Made by a program: the position numbers and the translations under genes
Notes under the pieces: generated by a model
The model's input: only the letters and a program-made list of their open reading frames with translations
What the model was told of the DNA's origin: nothing
The model's database searches: none
Shown here: piece by piece, positions 27,145-36,594 of the stretch
Layout: the number at the start of each line of letters is the position of its first letter
Numbering within the stretch: position 1 is the stretch's first letter
IMG/VR virus record: IMGVR_UViG_3300036985_000683
Span: 1-47,958 of that record
Direction: 5' to 3' (one strand)
DNA: 47,958 bases
From: a virus

Positions 27145-28335
27145 TTAATTGTTAAATTTTTTTGTTTGTATTCTTAATTTAGAAGAATCAAAACCGCTGA
27201 TAGATTTAACTTTTAGACCGTTGATAAATACCTCGCCAGACGTTTGTCTTGGTTGAGCAGCTCCAGGGTTTTTTGAGTTAGTTACTACCTCTTTAATCGC
27301 ATCAGCTTTTCCTTGTTCGTAAAAGTGTTGTGCAATTTTATCAGAGTTCATAGCGGAGTACAAAGCCTTGTGATAACCTTTAGTGTCACTAATATTTCCT
27401 TCTTTATCCAGGAACTTCCCGAGGAAATTATTAATATCTGACTGTTTCTCTGCAACTTGTTCGTTATTTTGCACAGTATATCTAAATCTTTTTTCACCAA
27501 CATTGTATTCAAAACCTTTGAAATCATTAGTAAATAAACTTTTAGTGTCCTGCTTAAAACGATCGTGTCGCGTTTTAGACTCGTCTTCATTCTTCTTATA
27601 GCGATTGAAAAAATCAGAGGCTTCCTGTTGTTCTTTGGTTACGCCGGGTCTCAACTTGATTTCGTCGTAATATTTACCTTTAAGATCTTCTAAGAAACCC
27701 TTTGCTTTTGCAACCTCTTCTTTAAACGCGAGTTTTTTCTTTTTGATGTCTCGCTCATCATCTTCGTCTTCATCATAACTAAATTTATCTTCCATTAAGA
27801 ACTCAATCTCTTCAAGATCTAAATGCGGTCGTGATTTTTTATAATATTCTTTTATTAAAGTTTCCTTATTTATTGAAGAATAATCAGCATTTAATCTAAC
27901 ATAATCTTCAACAGTACCACCAGTTTCCTCCATAAAGGTAACTAGCTTCTCTATATTTTCTGGTAAGGGCTTTCCCGTATTGATTTGTTCTTGAATATGT
28001 TTTTCAGCTTCTTGTTCAATAACTTTAATCTCTACTTTTACTTCTTCGTCTGTAATTTCTTGAATAACATTTTCAGGGGTCCCTTCGTTTCTTTGCTCCA
28101 TTTCATACAATCCCACTTCGGATTGTTCTGAGCGTAACAAGCTTTCATCTGTGCTTTGCTTTTGAATGGCATCTGTTTCTGCGTTTAAGTTTGGTATAAC
28201 CACTTTGGTAATTTCCGGTTCTGCTCTATTTACTGATAAATCTACTTTTGTAACTTTATCTTCTTGATTTAAGCTTTTAGGCTTTCTTGGTTTTGAGATT
28301 TTAAAGTCTCCTTCTTGTTTTACAATTTCTGACAT
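27145..28335 (-). CDS. Putative scaffolding protein
   Basis: This 396-residue protein is highly charged, Glu/Lys-rich and predicted helical (for example EVKVEIKVIEQEAEKHIQEQ and DEDDERDIKKKKLAFKEEVA). It has a Gly/Pro-containing linker (~355-370) before a short C-terminal basic domain. It lies between portal and capsid genes, the usual site of the scaffold, and the basic C-terminus could bind the capsid as in other scaffolds. No protease motif is visible in it. Confidence 0.7.
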   Translation of the reverse strand: MSEIVKQEGDFKISKPRKPKSLNQEDKVTKVDLSVNRAEPEITKVVIPNLNAETDAIQKQSTDESLLRSEQSEVGLYEMEQRNEGTPENVIQEITDEEVKVEIKVIEQEAEKHIQEQINTGKPLPENIEKLVTFMEETGGTVEDYVRLNADYSSINKETLIKEYYKKSRPHLDLEEIEFLMEDKFSYDEDEDDERDIKKKKLAFKEEVAKAKGFLEDLKGKYYDEIKLRPGVTKEQQEASDFFNRYKKNEDESKTRHDRFKQDTKSLFTNDFKGFEYNVGEKRFRYTVQNNEQVAEKQSDINNFLGKFLDKEGNISDTKGYHKALYSAMNSDKIAQHFYEQGKADAIKEVVTNSKNPGAAQPRQTSGEVFINGLKVKSISGFDSSKLRIQTKKFNN

Positions 28336-28369
28336 GATATAATAATATAAAATTAGTTAATAAGTATTG

Positions 28370-30760
28370 TTACATACCAAACATTCCTGCTAAATCATCT
28401 TGTGATTCAAAGTCTTTTGGCATTGCATTATTTTTTCTTTGGTCTATTAATTCTGATTGCTGTGTGGCTTGTATTTTTGTTCTTTTATCTTTGCGATCTT
28501 CTGCTTCTGTTTGTAATTGTTGTTTTGTTTGTATACTAGCTTGAGCCAACTGAAGATCATATTGGAATTGCTGTTCCATGATTTGCTGCTTAAATTGCAT
28601 CTCTGCTTGTAATTTTTGCATTTCAAGTAGGGACTTAGCCTTCTCTATGTTTATAGTTTCCTGTGTTAATGCTTGTTGCTTTTGAACTTCAAACAACGCG
28701 GCTTGTTGAGCCGTTTCTTGGTTAGCTTGTGCCTGAGCTTGTATATTCCTCATTTGAGACTCTTGAGCGGCTTTTTGTTTTTTATTCTTTCTTAACTTTA
28801 GCATTTGATTTGCTAACTTTAAGTTTTTTATTTGTCGAATATCAATAGCATCGTCTAAATCAATTCCTCCGCTTTGCAAAGCAACTTGTATGTTTTGCTC
28901 TAGCATTGCTTTTTCTTCTTCGTCTGGCTCTAACTCTAAGTAGATACCAAAGTCATGAAGGTTTAAGTTTTTAATTTCTCTTAATGTCGATGTATTATAA
29001 GTTGTAATACTTTGTTCTAATACTTTTGCAGTAAGAGGATAATCCAAACAGTCCGCAATTCTAAGAGATATGTTTTCGCACGTTCTAAGCGTTAAAAACA
29101 TACTAGCTTGCACTAAATGCTTTGTAGCGGTATTTGATGCGTTCACAGCCATCTTTTGAAGCCCTACTAAGGCATCTCTATCTGGCATACTTCCGTCACG
29201 AGCTTCATTAAGTCCCGTAACATCGCGTATCATTTGTAAATAGTACTGATAAGTTTGTATAAGAGAAGCTATTTTTGCTTGCCCAGAAGAGCTACTTAAT
29301 TCTTGGATTGGAACTCTTGCTAAATTCTGGCCTCCATCTTGTGTTAAAGATCTACCAATTATACTACCTGTTTGGAAATACATATTCAATGCTTCCGCTG
29401 GATTATAATTCGTACCATTCCCTAAATCAATTTCAGCTAATCCATCAATATCTAAAAATACTCCGTCAGGAATTATCTTAGACATTACTTGTTGTAACTT
29501 TAAATGGGTCAATTGAATCATATCTGCAAAACCTGTAATCTTGTTTACAGTAGAATCAATTCTACCTTTATACATTCTAGGCGCACAAATAACATAATTC
29601 ATTTCTACCTTAGTTGTATCAGCATAAGGTCTTGACATATTTTCTGATAACTTCCATTCTAGCATTGTTGTAGTACCCAGGATTTTAGCCCCTGTATAAA
29701 GTACTTCTATAGTTCTAGAAATTCTTTCAAAATTATCACTTGGTGGTGGATTAAAATCGTCTGTTTTTTCAATAGCTTTTTCTAAACCATTATCACCGTA
29801 TTTTATTTTAAATACTTGATTCATGTATGTCTTATATTCAAAATATAATACTTGAACGGTATTTTCATCATAATTACCCCATCCTGTTATATACTGTCTG
29901 TTACCAGGCATTTGTTGAATTTTATATAACTCTTCGTCTGTTATATTCGGAAATTCTTTTTTTAATTCAGGAATTGTAACCGCTTTAACTTCTCCAACAT
30001 AATATATATCTTCAAAGTTTGGATCTTCTGTATAAGAATAAACTAAATAAGCAGGGTCTACATATTCAGCTTTTATGCCTTCTGATACATTAAAGTTTGT
30101 TTTAACACAAGCAATACCTAGAACTGTTAAATCGTAGTTTAATCTTCTTCTAGTTAAATCCCACTTGTTTGATGCCAACACATTATTAATCGCTTCTTCC
30201 TCAGCAATCTCTATTGATTGTTTATAGGATAACTGCATGTGCAAATCTAATTCTTCTTGATTCTCAGGTAAAGCATCTGCAGATAACGGAGAAGCAGAAA
30301 AATCCTGCCCCGTAACGCTATTAGCTTTGTTTAATAAATCCTGAGAATACATATCTCTTAAAATAGATTGCGCGTAAGCTGTTCTGTTTTTTAAAGACTC
30401 TTGATCTTGAGCGTATGCTTTTATATCATAAGTCTTTTGAGACATACCGTTAACCACAATATCTACAAACTTAGATATAACAGGTACGGGTTTCCAATCT
30501 ATATTCAAATAAGATAAATCGCCATTAGTAGCTAATTCGTCTTTATATTTTTGAACCGACTGTTCTCCTCTTGCATACAATCTTAATTGATGAAAATTAT
30601 TCCAATTAGATACATATCTATTTTGAGTGGTCCTGCCTTGGTCAAACCATTCTTGTTCTATAGCGCGGGATACTTGTAAGCCGTATTCTTCAGATGCTTT
30701 ATCCGCATCACTAACAACTTGACTAGGAAAAGCACTATTTGTATTTGTGTATATATTCAT
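28370..30760 (-). CDS. Portal protein
   Basis: This 796-residue protein lies directly after TerL with an ATGA overlap at 30757-30760. The N-terminal half is mixed alpha/beta (YLNIDWKPVPVISKFVDIVV, IKAYAQDQESLKNRTAYAQS). The typical portal stem/clip region holds VTGLNEARDGSMPDRDALVG and QKMAVNASNTATKHLVQAS. Residues ~665-770 are a long Gln-rich coiled coil (QKQQALTQETINIEKAKSLL), ending in DDLAGMFGM. The protein forms the DNA gate of the head and the motor dock. Long Gln-rich barrels of this kind are known for podoviral portals. Confidence 0.85.
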   Translation of the reverse strand: MNIYTNTNSAFPSQVVSDADKASEEYGLQVSRAIEQEWFDQGRTTQNRYVSNWNNFHQLRLYARGEQSVQKYKDELATNGDLSYLNIDWKPVPVISKFVDIVVNGMSQKTYDIKAYAQDQESLKNRTAYAQSILRDMYSQDLLNKANSVTGQDFSASPLSADALPENQEELDLHMQLSYKQSIEIAEEEAINNVLASNKWDLTRRRLNYDLTVLGIACVKTNFNVSEGIKAEYVDPAYLVYSYTEDPNFEDIYYVGEVKAVTIPELKKEFPNITDEELYKIQQMPGNRQYITGWGNYDENTVQVLYFEYKTYMNQVFKIKYGDNGLEKAIEKTDDFNPPPSDNFERISRTIEVLYTGAKILGTTTMLEWKLSENMSRPYADTTKVEMNYVICAPRMYKGRIDSTVNKITGFADMIQLTHLKLQQVMSKIIPDGVFLDIDGLAEIDLGNGTNYNPAEALNMYFQTGSIIGRSLTQDGGQNLARVPIQELSSSSGQAKIASLIQTYQYYLQMIRDVTGLNEARDGSMPDRDALVGLQKMAVNASNTATKHLVQASMFLTLRTCENISLRIADCLDYPLTAKVLEQSITTYNTSTLREIKNLNLHDFGIYLELEPDEEEKAMLEQNIQVALQSGGIDLDDAIDIRQIKNLKLANQMLKLRKNKKQKAAQESQMRNIQAQAQANQETAQQAALFEVQKQQALTQETINIEKAKSLLEMQKLQAEMQFKQQIMEQQFQYDLQLAQASIQTKQQLQTEAEDRKDKRTKIQATQQSELIDQRKNNAMPKDFESQDDLAGMFGM

Positions 30761-32979
30761 TTGTATATTTTTGATGAAGAACCTGTATTATCGTATTTCT
30801 TAAACCCTAAATCATGCACGGGTCTAACAAAAGGCATTATTGGTGTATATCTATGTTTGTTACACGCCATTATAGCCAACCCTGAACTAATAGAAGCATC
30901 ATGCTTTGTTCTATCATTAATATTAAATCTAGCCCAATCATTTAATGTTTTATTAAAATACATATCACCGTAACCGGTTTCTTTTAATCCAACATGATCC
31001 TCTATATATGATTCTATTGCCGCAGCGTGTGCTTGTTTTATATCTTCGCTTGAATTGGGTATTCCACCAATATCTTTTTCTGTTATAGATAATTTATTCC
31101 ACACCTTATCAGGTCTATTCATAGAGTAACCTCTATAACCTCTTCTTTTAAAATGGAATAACAACCTGGGTTTATTATTTTCTGCAAGTATAGGCATTCC
31201 GTAGAATATACAAGCCATTAAAACTTCTTCAAAGAATATCTCAGCCGTTTGAGGTCTTGCAATGTATTCTAAAAAGAAACTATTTGGTGGCACATCTTCC
31301 ATAGAAAACTTAGTTAACCCACTTAAAGCCCCGTTAGATCCTTTGCCGTCTACTGTTCCAGATATATCATAAGGGTCACAACCAAATGCACCACAATGTT
31401 CATTGCCTGGATATTTTATCCCGTTTAATGATTTTATATTGTTTTGTAAATGTATTGGCGGAATCCATGAAACTAAAAACCTACCGTTTTTATTCGGATA
31501 GAATACAACTCTTGTATCAGGTATGCCATTTTCCCACTGAAAACTTCCTTGAGTTAAAACGCTTGTATTCCTTAAATCATCATTATAATCTATTTGCTCG
31601 TATATTTTTGTAAGATTAAACAAAGATTGCTTTGCTTCATCTCTAAAAGCGTGTTGCTCTGTTCTTGGAAACTGTCTGTAGTATTCATTTAAACCATCTT
31701 GATCAGACTTTAAACCATCTACTTCATTTTGCCAATGCTCGATAACGCCATAATCTATTTCGTTTCCGTCAACGCCTTTGACTGGGGTTTTTGGAGTATC
31801 GAATACAGGTAAGCCATAAGTATCAATGAATCCCTCGTAGGACCACTCCATAGGTATAAACAAACTATATAATCCTGAGCTAGTCTGCCCGTTGCGGTTT
31901 CTTTTTGTAACATCTGAATTGTAATAAAGTTTTTTAAAGTTCTCTCCTCCTTTATCCAGAGCATTTGATGTTGAACCCATCATACATTTACCAATAATCT
32001 TACTACCTAATCTTAACGTTGTTTTTGTAACACGCCAGTTGTTTAATATATTATCAGGTCTTTCCCATTTACCGCTCTCGTCATGTACTAAAAGTTTTAA
32101 CTTTTCACCATCGTAAGAGTTGTCTCCAGTATTTTTCCAGTCGATCGTTGTATCAAGTCCTTCAAGTTCTTCTAATCTTTCGTTAGAATCTAACTTTCGT
32201 CGTGTTAGTTTCGATGCTGGAATCCTATATGCAAGTTCTGTTTTAGGTCTATCCATACCATCTTGGATAGGTTTAAAAAAGAAAGGATAATTAATTGATA
32301 TTGGCACAACCTTATCTGTAAACATTGTTTTAGCATCTGCTCCTTTTTTAGATAGGATACCAAACCTTGAATCACTTGATATAGTTGCTAAGTTAACTAA
32401 TTCTGCGGATGACATAAATGAAAATCCAGAACGTCTATTCTTTAAATAGCACATTCCGTATGCTCTATTATCTGCTTTGCAAGCTTCCCAAAATATAAAG
32501 AACAATCTATTTGACTCCCTATAATCAGGTGCTCCAATATCTATTTTGCTCCATTGTAAGTACATATAATGTGTACCTGTTATATAAGTTGGTTTACCAT
32601 TATTATAAAAGAACAAACCTTCTTCTCTATATTTAAACTCATTATCAATGTAATCGTACCATCTATCTTTGAAAGCGTCCGGTTGTTTATTCCAATCAAA
32701 CGTGTTTTTAATTTTATGTAATTCTTTAGGAAACTCCATTTGTTTCCAGTATTGTTCTTCTTTAACTTTAGATCTTGAATAAGTATCTTCAGCTAATGGT
32801 AATGCTATTTTTAAATTTTGGATTTCCAGGATTTCACCAATCTTTCCAGTTTTACTAATAACAACCATATCATGAATCTTATCATATCCATACTTCCATT
32901 TTTTAAGGCGGTTGTTTTGTTTTATAACACTAGACTTTACATAATCTGGTACTACTTTATATAGAGTTTGTTCGTACAT
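30757..32979 (-). CDS. terL: Terminase large subunit
   Basis: This 740-residue packaging motor has an ATPase half with an unusual P-loop (LKNRRSGFSFMSSAE, ~180) and a Walker B acid pair in LKLLVHDESGKW (~293). It continues with GKCMMGSTSNALDKGGENFK as the coupling motif. The nuclease half contains GCDPYDISG (~531) and later acids of the RNase H-like fold. The arrangement and wording match crAss-like terminases as I recall them. The start overlaps the stop of the upstream small gene by 1 bp (TAATG), and the end overlaps the portal start by 4 bp. Confidence 0.9.
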   Translation of the reverse strand: MYEQTLYKVVPDYVKSSVIKQNNRLKKWKYGYDKIHDMVVISKTGKIGEILEIQNLKIALPLAEDTYSRSKVKEEQYWKQMEFPKELHKIKNTFDWNKQPDAFKDRWYDYIDNEFKYREEGLFFYNNGKPTYITGTHYMYLQWSKIDIGAPDYRESNRLFFIFWEACKADNRAYGMCYLKNRRSGFSFMSSAELVNLATISSDSRFGILSKKGADAKTMFTDKVVPISINYPFFFKPIQDGMDRPKTELAYRIPASKLTRRKLDSNERLEELEGLDTTIDWKNTGDNSYDGEKLKLLVHDESGKWERPDNILNNWRVTKTTLRLGSKIIGKCMMGSTSNALDKGGENFKKLYYNSDVTKRNRNGQTSSGLYSLFIPMEWSYEGFIDTYGLPVFDTPKTPVKGVDGNEIDYGVIEHWQNEVDGLKSDQDGLNEYYRQFPRTEQHAFRDEAKQSLFNLTKIYEQIDYNDDLRNTSVLTQGSFQWENGIPDTRVVFYPNKNGRFLVSWIPPIHLQNNIKSLNGIKYPGNEHCGAFGCDPYDISGTVDGKGSNGALSGLTKFSMEDVPPNSFFLEYIARPQTAEIFFEEVLMACIFYGMPILAENNKPRLLFHFKRRGYRGYSMNRPDKVWNKLSITEKDIGGIPNSSEDIKQAHAAAIESYIEDHVGLKETGYGDMYFNKTLNDWARFNINDRTKHDASISSGLAIMACNKHRYTPIMPFVRPVHDLGFKKYDNTGSSSKIYK

Positions 32980-33254
32980 TATTTAGATCTCCCTTCTGCA
33001 AAACCTTTAAATACTTTAACCTCTATATCTCTGTCTCCGTCTAATAACATTTTTTCCTCTTCTTCTATTCTGGTAAGAATTTCAAAAGCATCAAATATGG
33101 CTAGTTTTTTAGTTGCTGCAGCGTTCTTTAATTTATCTGCTGACAAATCGTCGTCCCCGTTATTTAAAATAGCTTCTTCTGCTACTTTAATTAATTCAAG
33201 TACTGCTTTGTGTCCAGCCAGGATTATATTCTGCTTCGTTTCCTTTATATTCAT
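32979..33254 (-). CDS. Small helical protein before TerL, possible terminase small subunit
   Basis: This 91-residue, all-helical protein contains KAVLELIKVAEEAILNNGDD and SADKLKNAAATKKLAIFDAF, with an acidic C-terminal half. I recall the same motif just upstream of TerL in other Bacteroidota phages. It lacks an obvious DNA-binding helix-turn-helix, so the small-subunit role is only suggested by position. Its start lies 59 bp inside the upstream GroES-like gene, and no later Met allows a full protein. Confidence 0.6.
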   Translation of the reverse strand: MNIKETKQNIILAGHKAVLELIKVAEEAILNNGDDDLSADKLKNAAATKKLAIFDAFEILTRIEEEEKMLLDGDRDIEVKVFKGFAEGRSK

Positions 33255-33804
33255 ATTTAATTACAATATCATTAGATTTCATACAATAAAGTCTTTGCCC
33301 TTCGACAACAAACTCAAACTCTCCGTTAGGAGTATAACCCACAAGGTCTCCCTCGTTTATTTTAAGCGCGTTTAAAGAACTATTACCGTATTTTAATATG
33401 CCAATAAGGCGTTGTTCTTTATCTAGCTTTAAATGATCTATATTTTTCAATGGTTTAATAAAGCATCTGTCTCCAAATGACTTCCACTTATTATCTCTTT
33501 TATATAAATAAATTTGATCTATATCGCAAAAATACATTTTGTCCATAAAGAACGCTCTGCTATTTTTTTGTTTACCTTTTATGTCGTAGAATCTTCTAAA
33601 AACATTGTGATGTATTATTACAAAATCACCAACTTTTATGTCAGTTGAATAAGCTAGCGGGATTGCAACAACCTCCGCTAAGTTATTCACAGATTTAAAA
33701 CTTTCTATTTTTGTATTAAGTACTAGGTTTCCACCATCTACTTTAATTTCATTATCGTATCTTTCACCTACTGGTTTTACGATAAAACTAAATACACTTG
33801 TCAT
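33196..33804 (-). CDS. GroES-fold-like co-chaperonin-type protein (T4 gp31-like)
   Basis: This 202-residue protein has chaperonin-10-type wording in two places: VVAIPLAYSTDIKVGDFVII with HHNVFRRFYD, and later GDLVGYTPNGEFEFVVEGQR with LYCMKSNDIVIKYEY. This resembles the GroES beta-barrel, which T4 replaces with gp31 to fold its capsid protein. It is much longer than GroES (97 residues) and could hold two related barrels. It precedes TerL and the head genes and may help fold the capsid protein with the phage GroEL. The fold call is moderate and no mobile-loop hydrophobic triplet is evident. Confidence 0.55.
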   Translation of the reverse strand: MTSVFSFIVKPVGERYDNEIKVDGGNLVLNTKIESFKSVNNLAEVVAIPLAYSTDIKVGDFVIIHHNVFRRFYDIKGKQKNSRAFFMDKMYFCDIDQIYLYKRDNKWKSFGDRCFIKPLKNIDHLKLDKEQRLIGILKYGNSSLNALKINEGDLVGYTPNGEFEFVVEGQRLYCMKSNDIVIKYEYKGNEAEYNPGWTQSST

Positions 33805-34031
33805 TAGTATTCTAAATCAAATTCTACGCTAATGGCCATATTAGAATTAAATTTCTTCCATGGCATTACTTCGTCTCCTTTTTTTATGTATATATTATAT
33901 GAAGAGTCTTTTGTATCTAACTTAATATAAGTTATTTCATGACCCCCATATACGGATTGACCAATAGAATAATGCATCGCCTCATTCTTATAATCAACTC
34001 CTATACTTATTTTTCTAATAATGTTGTCCAT
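33804..34031 (-). CDS. Small conserved hypothetical protein
   Basis: This 75-residue protein contains IRKISIGVDYKNEAMHYSIG, then YIKKGDEVMPWKKFNSNM. It is beta-rich with no membrane segment. It shares 1-bp overlaps with both neighbours and lies just upstream of the GroES-like protein, in the same string. Similar proteins are recalled from flavophages without assigned function. Confidence 0.65.
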   Translation of the reverse strand: MDNIIRKISIGVDYKNEAMHYSIGQSVYGGHEITYIKLDTKDSSYNIYIKKGDEVMPWKKFNSNMAISVEFDLEY

Positions 34032-34288
34032 TATTTAGAAGTATCTTCTTCTGTATTTTCAATTAAAGTATAAGAACCATCTTCTAAATTAATATTAATA
34101 GCGCCGTATTCTTCTTGTAATACATTTTTAAATTCTTCAGCATCTTTATTTACTTCAGCTACTTGATGTAACAGACCGTGTTTTTGCGACTCTAATACTC
34201 CAATGTTAGTTAAAATACTTGTTAGTTCTTTTTGATGCTTTACAATTGTTTTTAATTGTTCTTGCGTAATTTGTTTTACTACTTCCAT
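34031..34288 (-). CDS. Small coiled-coil protein
   Basis: Heptads in KTIVKHQKELTSILTNIGVL and KHGLLHQVAEVNKDAEEFKN predict a coiled coil over most of its 85 residues, with an acidic tail (ENTEEDTSK). It is preceded by the A/T-rich leader AATTAAATTAAATAAA. Its place before head and packaging genes suggests a virion-assembly helper, but nothing specific can be claimed. Confidence 0.6.
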   Translation of the reverse strand: MEVVKQITQEQLKTIVKHQKELTSILTNIGVLESQKHGLLHQVAEVNKDAEEFKNVLQEEYGAININLEDGSYTLIENTEEDTSK

Positions 34289-34335
34289 TTTATTTAATTT
34301 AATTGTTTATTGTTATATTTATTTAATTACTTGTT

Positions 34336-34689
34336 TTATTTAATTATTACTTCATCTACTGGACCATCAGCATTTTGAGCGTACCCTGCAAATGAGTGAA
34401 CACAATCAACAGGGAATACTTCATTAGTTCCAAAGTCAATTACTTCAGTAGTCATTACATCATAGAATACTCCGTCAAAGTATATAGGTTCAACAATTAC
34501 ATTCCATTGATCATCATATTCTCCCGGTACTTTTACTATTTTACCTATATCAACTACAGCTTGAGTTCCGTTAGCATATACAAGGTGCTTTTCTTTGTTT
34601 AAATCTTCAACCTCTACATAAACCCCTTTTGCTAATAAATCAGCTATTGCAGTTTCTTTGTTTTTGTAATTTAATTTGTATATTTCCAT
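34336..34689 (-). CDS. Hypothetical protein after the tail fibre gene
   Basis: This 117-residue, acidic, beta-rich protein contains KGVYVEVEDLNKEKHLVYAN, KIVKVPGEYDDQWNVIVEPI and VFPVDCVHSFAGYAQ. It starts at the base where the fibre stop ends, so it is translated together with the fibre and could be a fibre chaperone or tip subunit. No family is recognised. Confidence 0.55.
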   Translation of the reverse strand: MEIYKLNYKNKETAIADLLAKGVYVEVEDLNKEKHLVYANGTQAVVDIGKIVKVPGEYDDQWNVIVEPIYFDGVFYDVMTTEVIDFGTNEVFPVDCVHSFAGYAQNADGPVDEVIIK

Positions 34690-36074
34690 TATAGTGTTGT
34701 TAATTGTGCAAGTTCCGTATTTGTTAAGCGTGTTTTATAAAGCTGTGCTGAATTAACATTTTGCTTGGGTATATATTGAGAAACATCATATTGTAAACCA
34801 AAACTTGTTAAATTTCCCGATACTAAACCACTTGTATCAACTCCTAATTGAATACCGTCATAATATAAAATAAAATCATTATTTTTATATGCAAAAGCTA
34901 TTTTATGTCTGCCATTTTGTGGAGTTACTCCAGCTGTAATTAAACCAGTAAAAGTGGAACCGTTGTTATAAGCTCCAACAATAAGTCCAGTAGGAATTAT
35001 TTCAATAAAAGCAGAAGAAGTTCCTTTAACATATAATAATACTGGTTCATTTATTTGTTTTGTAAAGTCATCAATATATGTATCAATAAAGATTGTTCCC
35101 TCTGTTTGCCCTATTAAATCAGTTATTCCTGTTTTAGAAATTACATCTGCGTTACGAGTTACTGAAGACGCAATAGTTTTTATGTATGAAGTTGAATAAG
35201 TCCCAGCTTCTAATTGAGCACCCCAAAGAATTAAACCACTTGTGCCATCGCCAGTATAAATATTACTCCCAGCGTTGTTTAAAATATTAAATAATATTTG
35301 CGCTCCAACTCCGGTTAAATCAGTAAATGTTGCTTGGCATCTATACCAACCATTACCATAATTTTCTATTTTACCATTTAAAGCTGGTGCGGTAGTTGTA
35401 GCAGTTCCTAAGGTTAAATCAAAATCTACATTTCCTGTAAGTGCATAAAATCCTAATATTTGAAATTTAGTTCTACCATTTGCTTTTACAAATACTGAAA
35501 CCGTATAACTTCCAGCAACTACTGGAGGATTAAGAATATCAATAGTATGAAGTCCTGTTGAAGTGTCTTCTGTTAATCTATTGGCTGTTGTGTTTCCGTC
35601 TGGGGATACGTTTGTATTTGTAGTAACCGTAACTCCTATTTGTAAATAAATAGCATTACTAAAATCTTCGCTGGATATTTGTACATTCGTTCTTTGAGGC
35701 TCTACTAATATACTCGGGCAACTTGCGTTTAAATAATCTAAACGTGGTACATTATTCGCTACGCTTTCAATCAATCCACTTGCATTTACTCTCGTTGCTG
35801 TTGTAGCACGAACTACATCCATATCTCCTAATGTAGTATTAGGTATTACGTCATACAATATACCTGTATTGTATGCGTTTGGCGTAATAATAAGTGAAGC
35901 GTTGTCTAATAGTCCAATTGCGTTTAAGCCCTCTAATGTTGCATCTAAGCAAGGCCCCGCTTCAAATATACTATTTGGATATGATAATACTCTTGCTTTA
36001 AAATTAGCAATAACATTATTTGCCACGCTATATATAGCCTTAGCCCAGCTTATCCCAATCCCTATATTTATCAT
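34689..36074 (-). CDS. Tail fibre with lectin-like (LamG/concanavalin-type) C-terminal domain
   Basis: This 461-residue protein carries IFEAGPCLDATLEGLNAIG and VVRATTATRVNASGLIE, then CPSILVEPQRTNVQISSEDF, SPDGNTTANRLTEDTSTG and ILWGAQLEAGTYSTSYI. This is a module found in many phage and environmental fibre proteins with carbohydrate-binding-like domains. Residues ~310-455 (EGTIFIDTYID, GRHKIAFAYKNNDFILYYDG, SAQLYKTRLTNTELAQLT) match a LamG/concanavalin-type jelly roll. It probably binds host surface polysaccharide. Stop and start are shared with its neighbours. Confidence 0.75.
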   Translation of the reverse strand: MINIGIGISWAKAIYSVANNVIANFKARVLSYPNSIFEAGPCLDATLEGLNAIGLLDNASLIITPNAYNTGILYDVIPNTTLGDMDVVRATTATRVNASGLIESVANNVPRLDYLNASCPSILVEPQRTNVQISSEDFSNAIYLQIGVTVTTNTNVSPDGNTTANRLTEDTSTGLHTIDILNPPVVAGSYTVSVFVKANGRTKFQILGFYALTGNVDFDLTLGTATTTAPALNGKIENYGNGWYRCQATFTDLTGVGAQILFNILNNAGSNIYTGDGTSGLILWGAQLEAGTYSTSYIKTIASSVTRNADVISKTGITDLIGQTEGTIFIDTYIDDFTKQINEPVLLYVKGTSSAFIEIIPTGLIVGAYNNGSTFTGLITAGVTPQNGRHKIAFAYKNNDFILYYDGIQLGVDTSGLVSGNLTSFGLQYDVSQYIPKQNVNSAQLYKTRLTNTELAQLTTL

Positions 36075-36075
36075 A

Positions 36076-36342
36076 TTAGTATACTAATAGAATATTTGAT
36101 ACAGAAATATTAGTTGCAGATGTAATTCCAGAAACAATAACTGGTAAAAATGTTCCGCTAGTTAGCCCAGAGAATGTTACGTCCGCAGAATTACCAACAG
36201 GTCTTACTGTTATTGTAGTATTAAGCAATGGATCAACTACCGCTCCAATATATATAGCTGCAGACTTAATATTACCTAAAGGCAAAGAAGCCACTGTATC
36301 TACTGTTGTTGCGAAGTCTGGTTGATTACCGTATTGTCCCAT
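36076..36342 (-). CDS. Small beta-rich virion-region protein
   Basis: This 88-residue protein starts MGQYGNQPDFATTVDTVASL and continues with IYIGAVVDPLLNTTITVRPV. It is rich in Thr, Ser and Val and without charged helices. It resembles small decoration or fibre-base proteins recalled from marine Bacteroidota phages. It lies immediately upstream of the tail fibre (1 bp gap), so an adaptor role is possible. No catalytic motif. Confidence 0.6.
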   Translation of the reverse strand: MGQYGNQPDFATTVDTVASLPLGNIKSAAIYIGAVVDPLLNTTITVRPVGNSADVTFSGLTSGTFLPVIVSGITSATNISVSNILLVY

Positions 36343-36345
36343 AAT

Positions 36346-36594
36346 TTATTTTTTAAATATTCTATTGTATATTTTTGTTTTATTCTTCGTATTAGATTTA
36401 AACTCTAAAACAGTATTTCCAGGAAAAGAGTAATCTTCACCCGGTTGCATTTCTTTTTTATTACCTAAATTATCAATTCCCAATACGGGGAAATCCACAT
36501 CTTTCATTGTGATCTCCCCACTTGGTATTACATTATAAGGTCTATCTTTGTCAGGACTATCTTTTTTATAGCCTGTTGTTGATAGATTTTTCAT
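36346..36594 (-). CDS. Small hypothetical protein
   Basis: This 82-residue basic protein contains SPDKDRPYNVIPSGEITMKD, VLGIDNLGNKKEMQPGEDYS and a Lys-rich end (KNKTKIYNRIFKK). It is separated from its neighbours by 0-3 bp and so co-translated with them. The composition suggests a small virion protein, but no family is recognised. Confidence 0.55.
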   Translation of the reverse strand: MKNLSTTGYKKDSPDKDRPYNVIPSGEITMKDVDFPVLGIDNLGNKKEMQPGEDYSFPGNTVLEFKSNTKNKTKIYNRIFKK

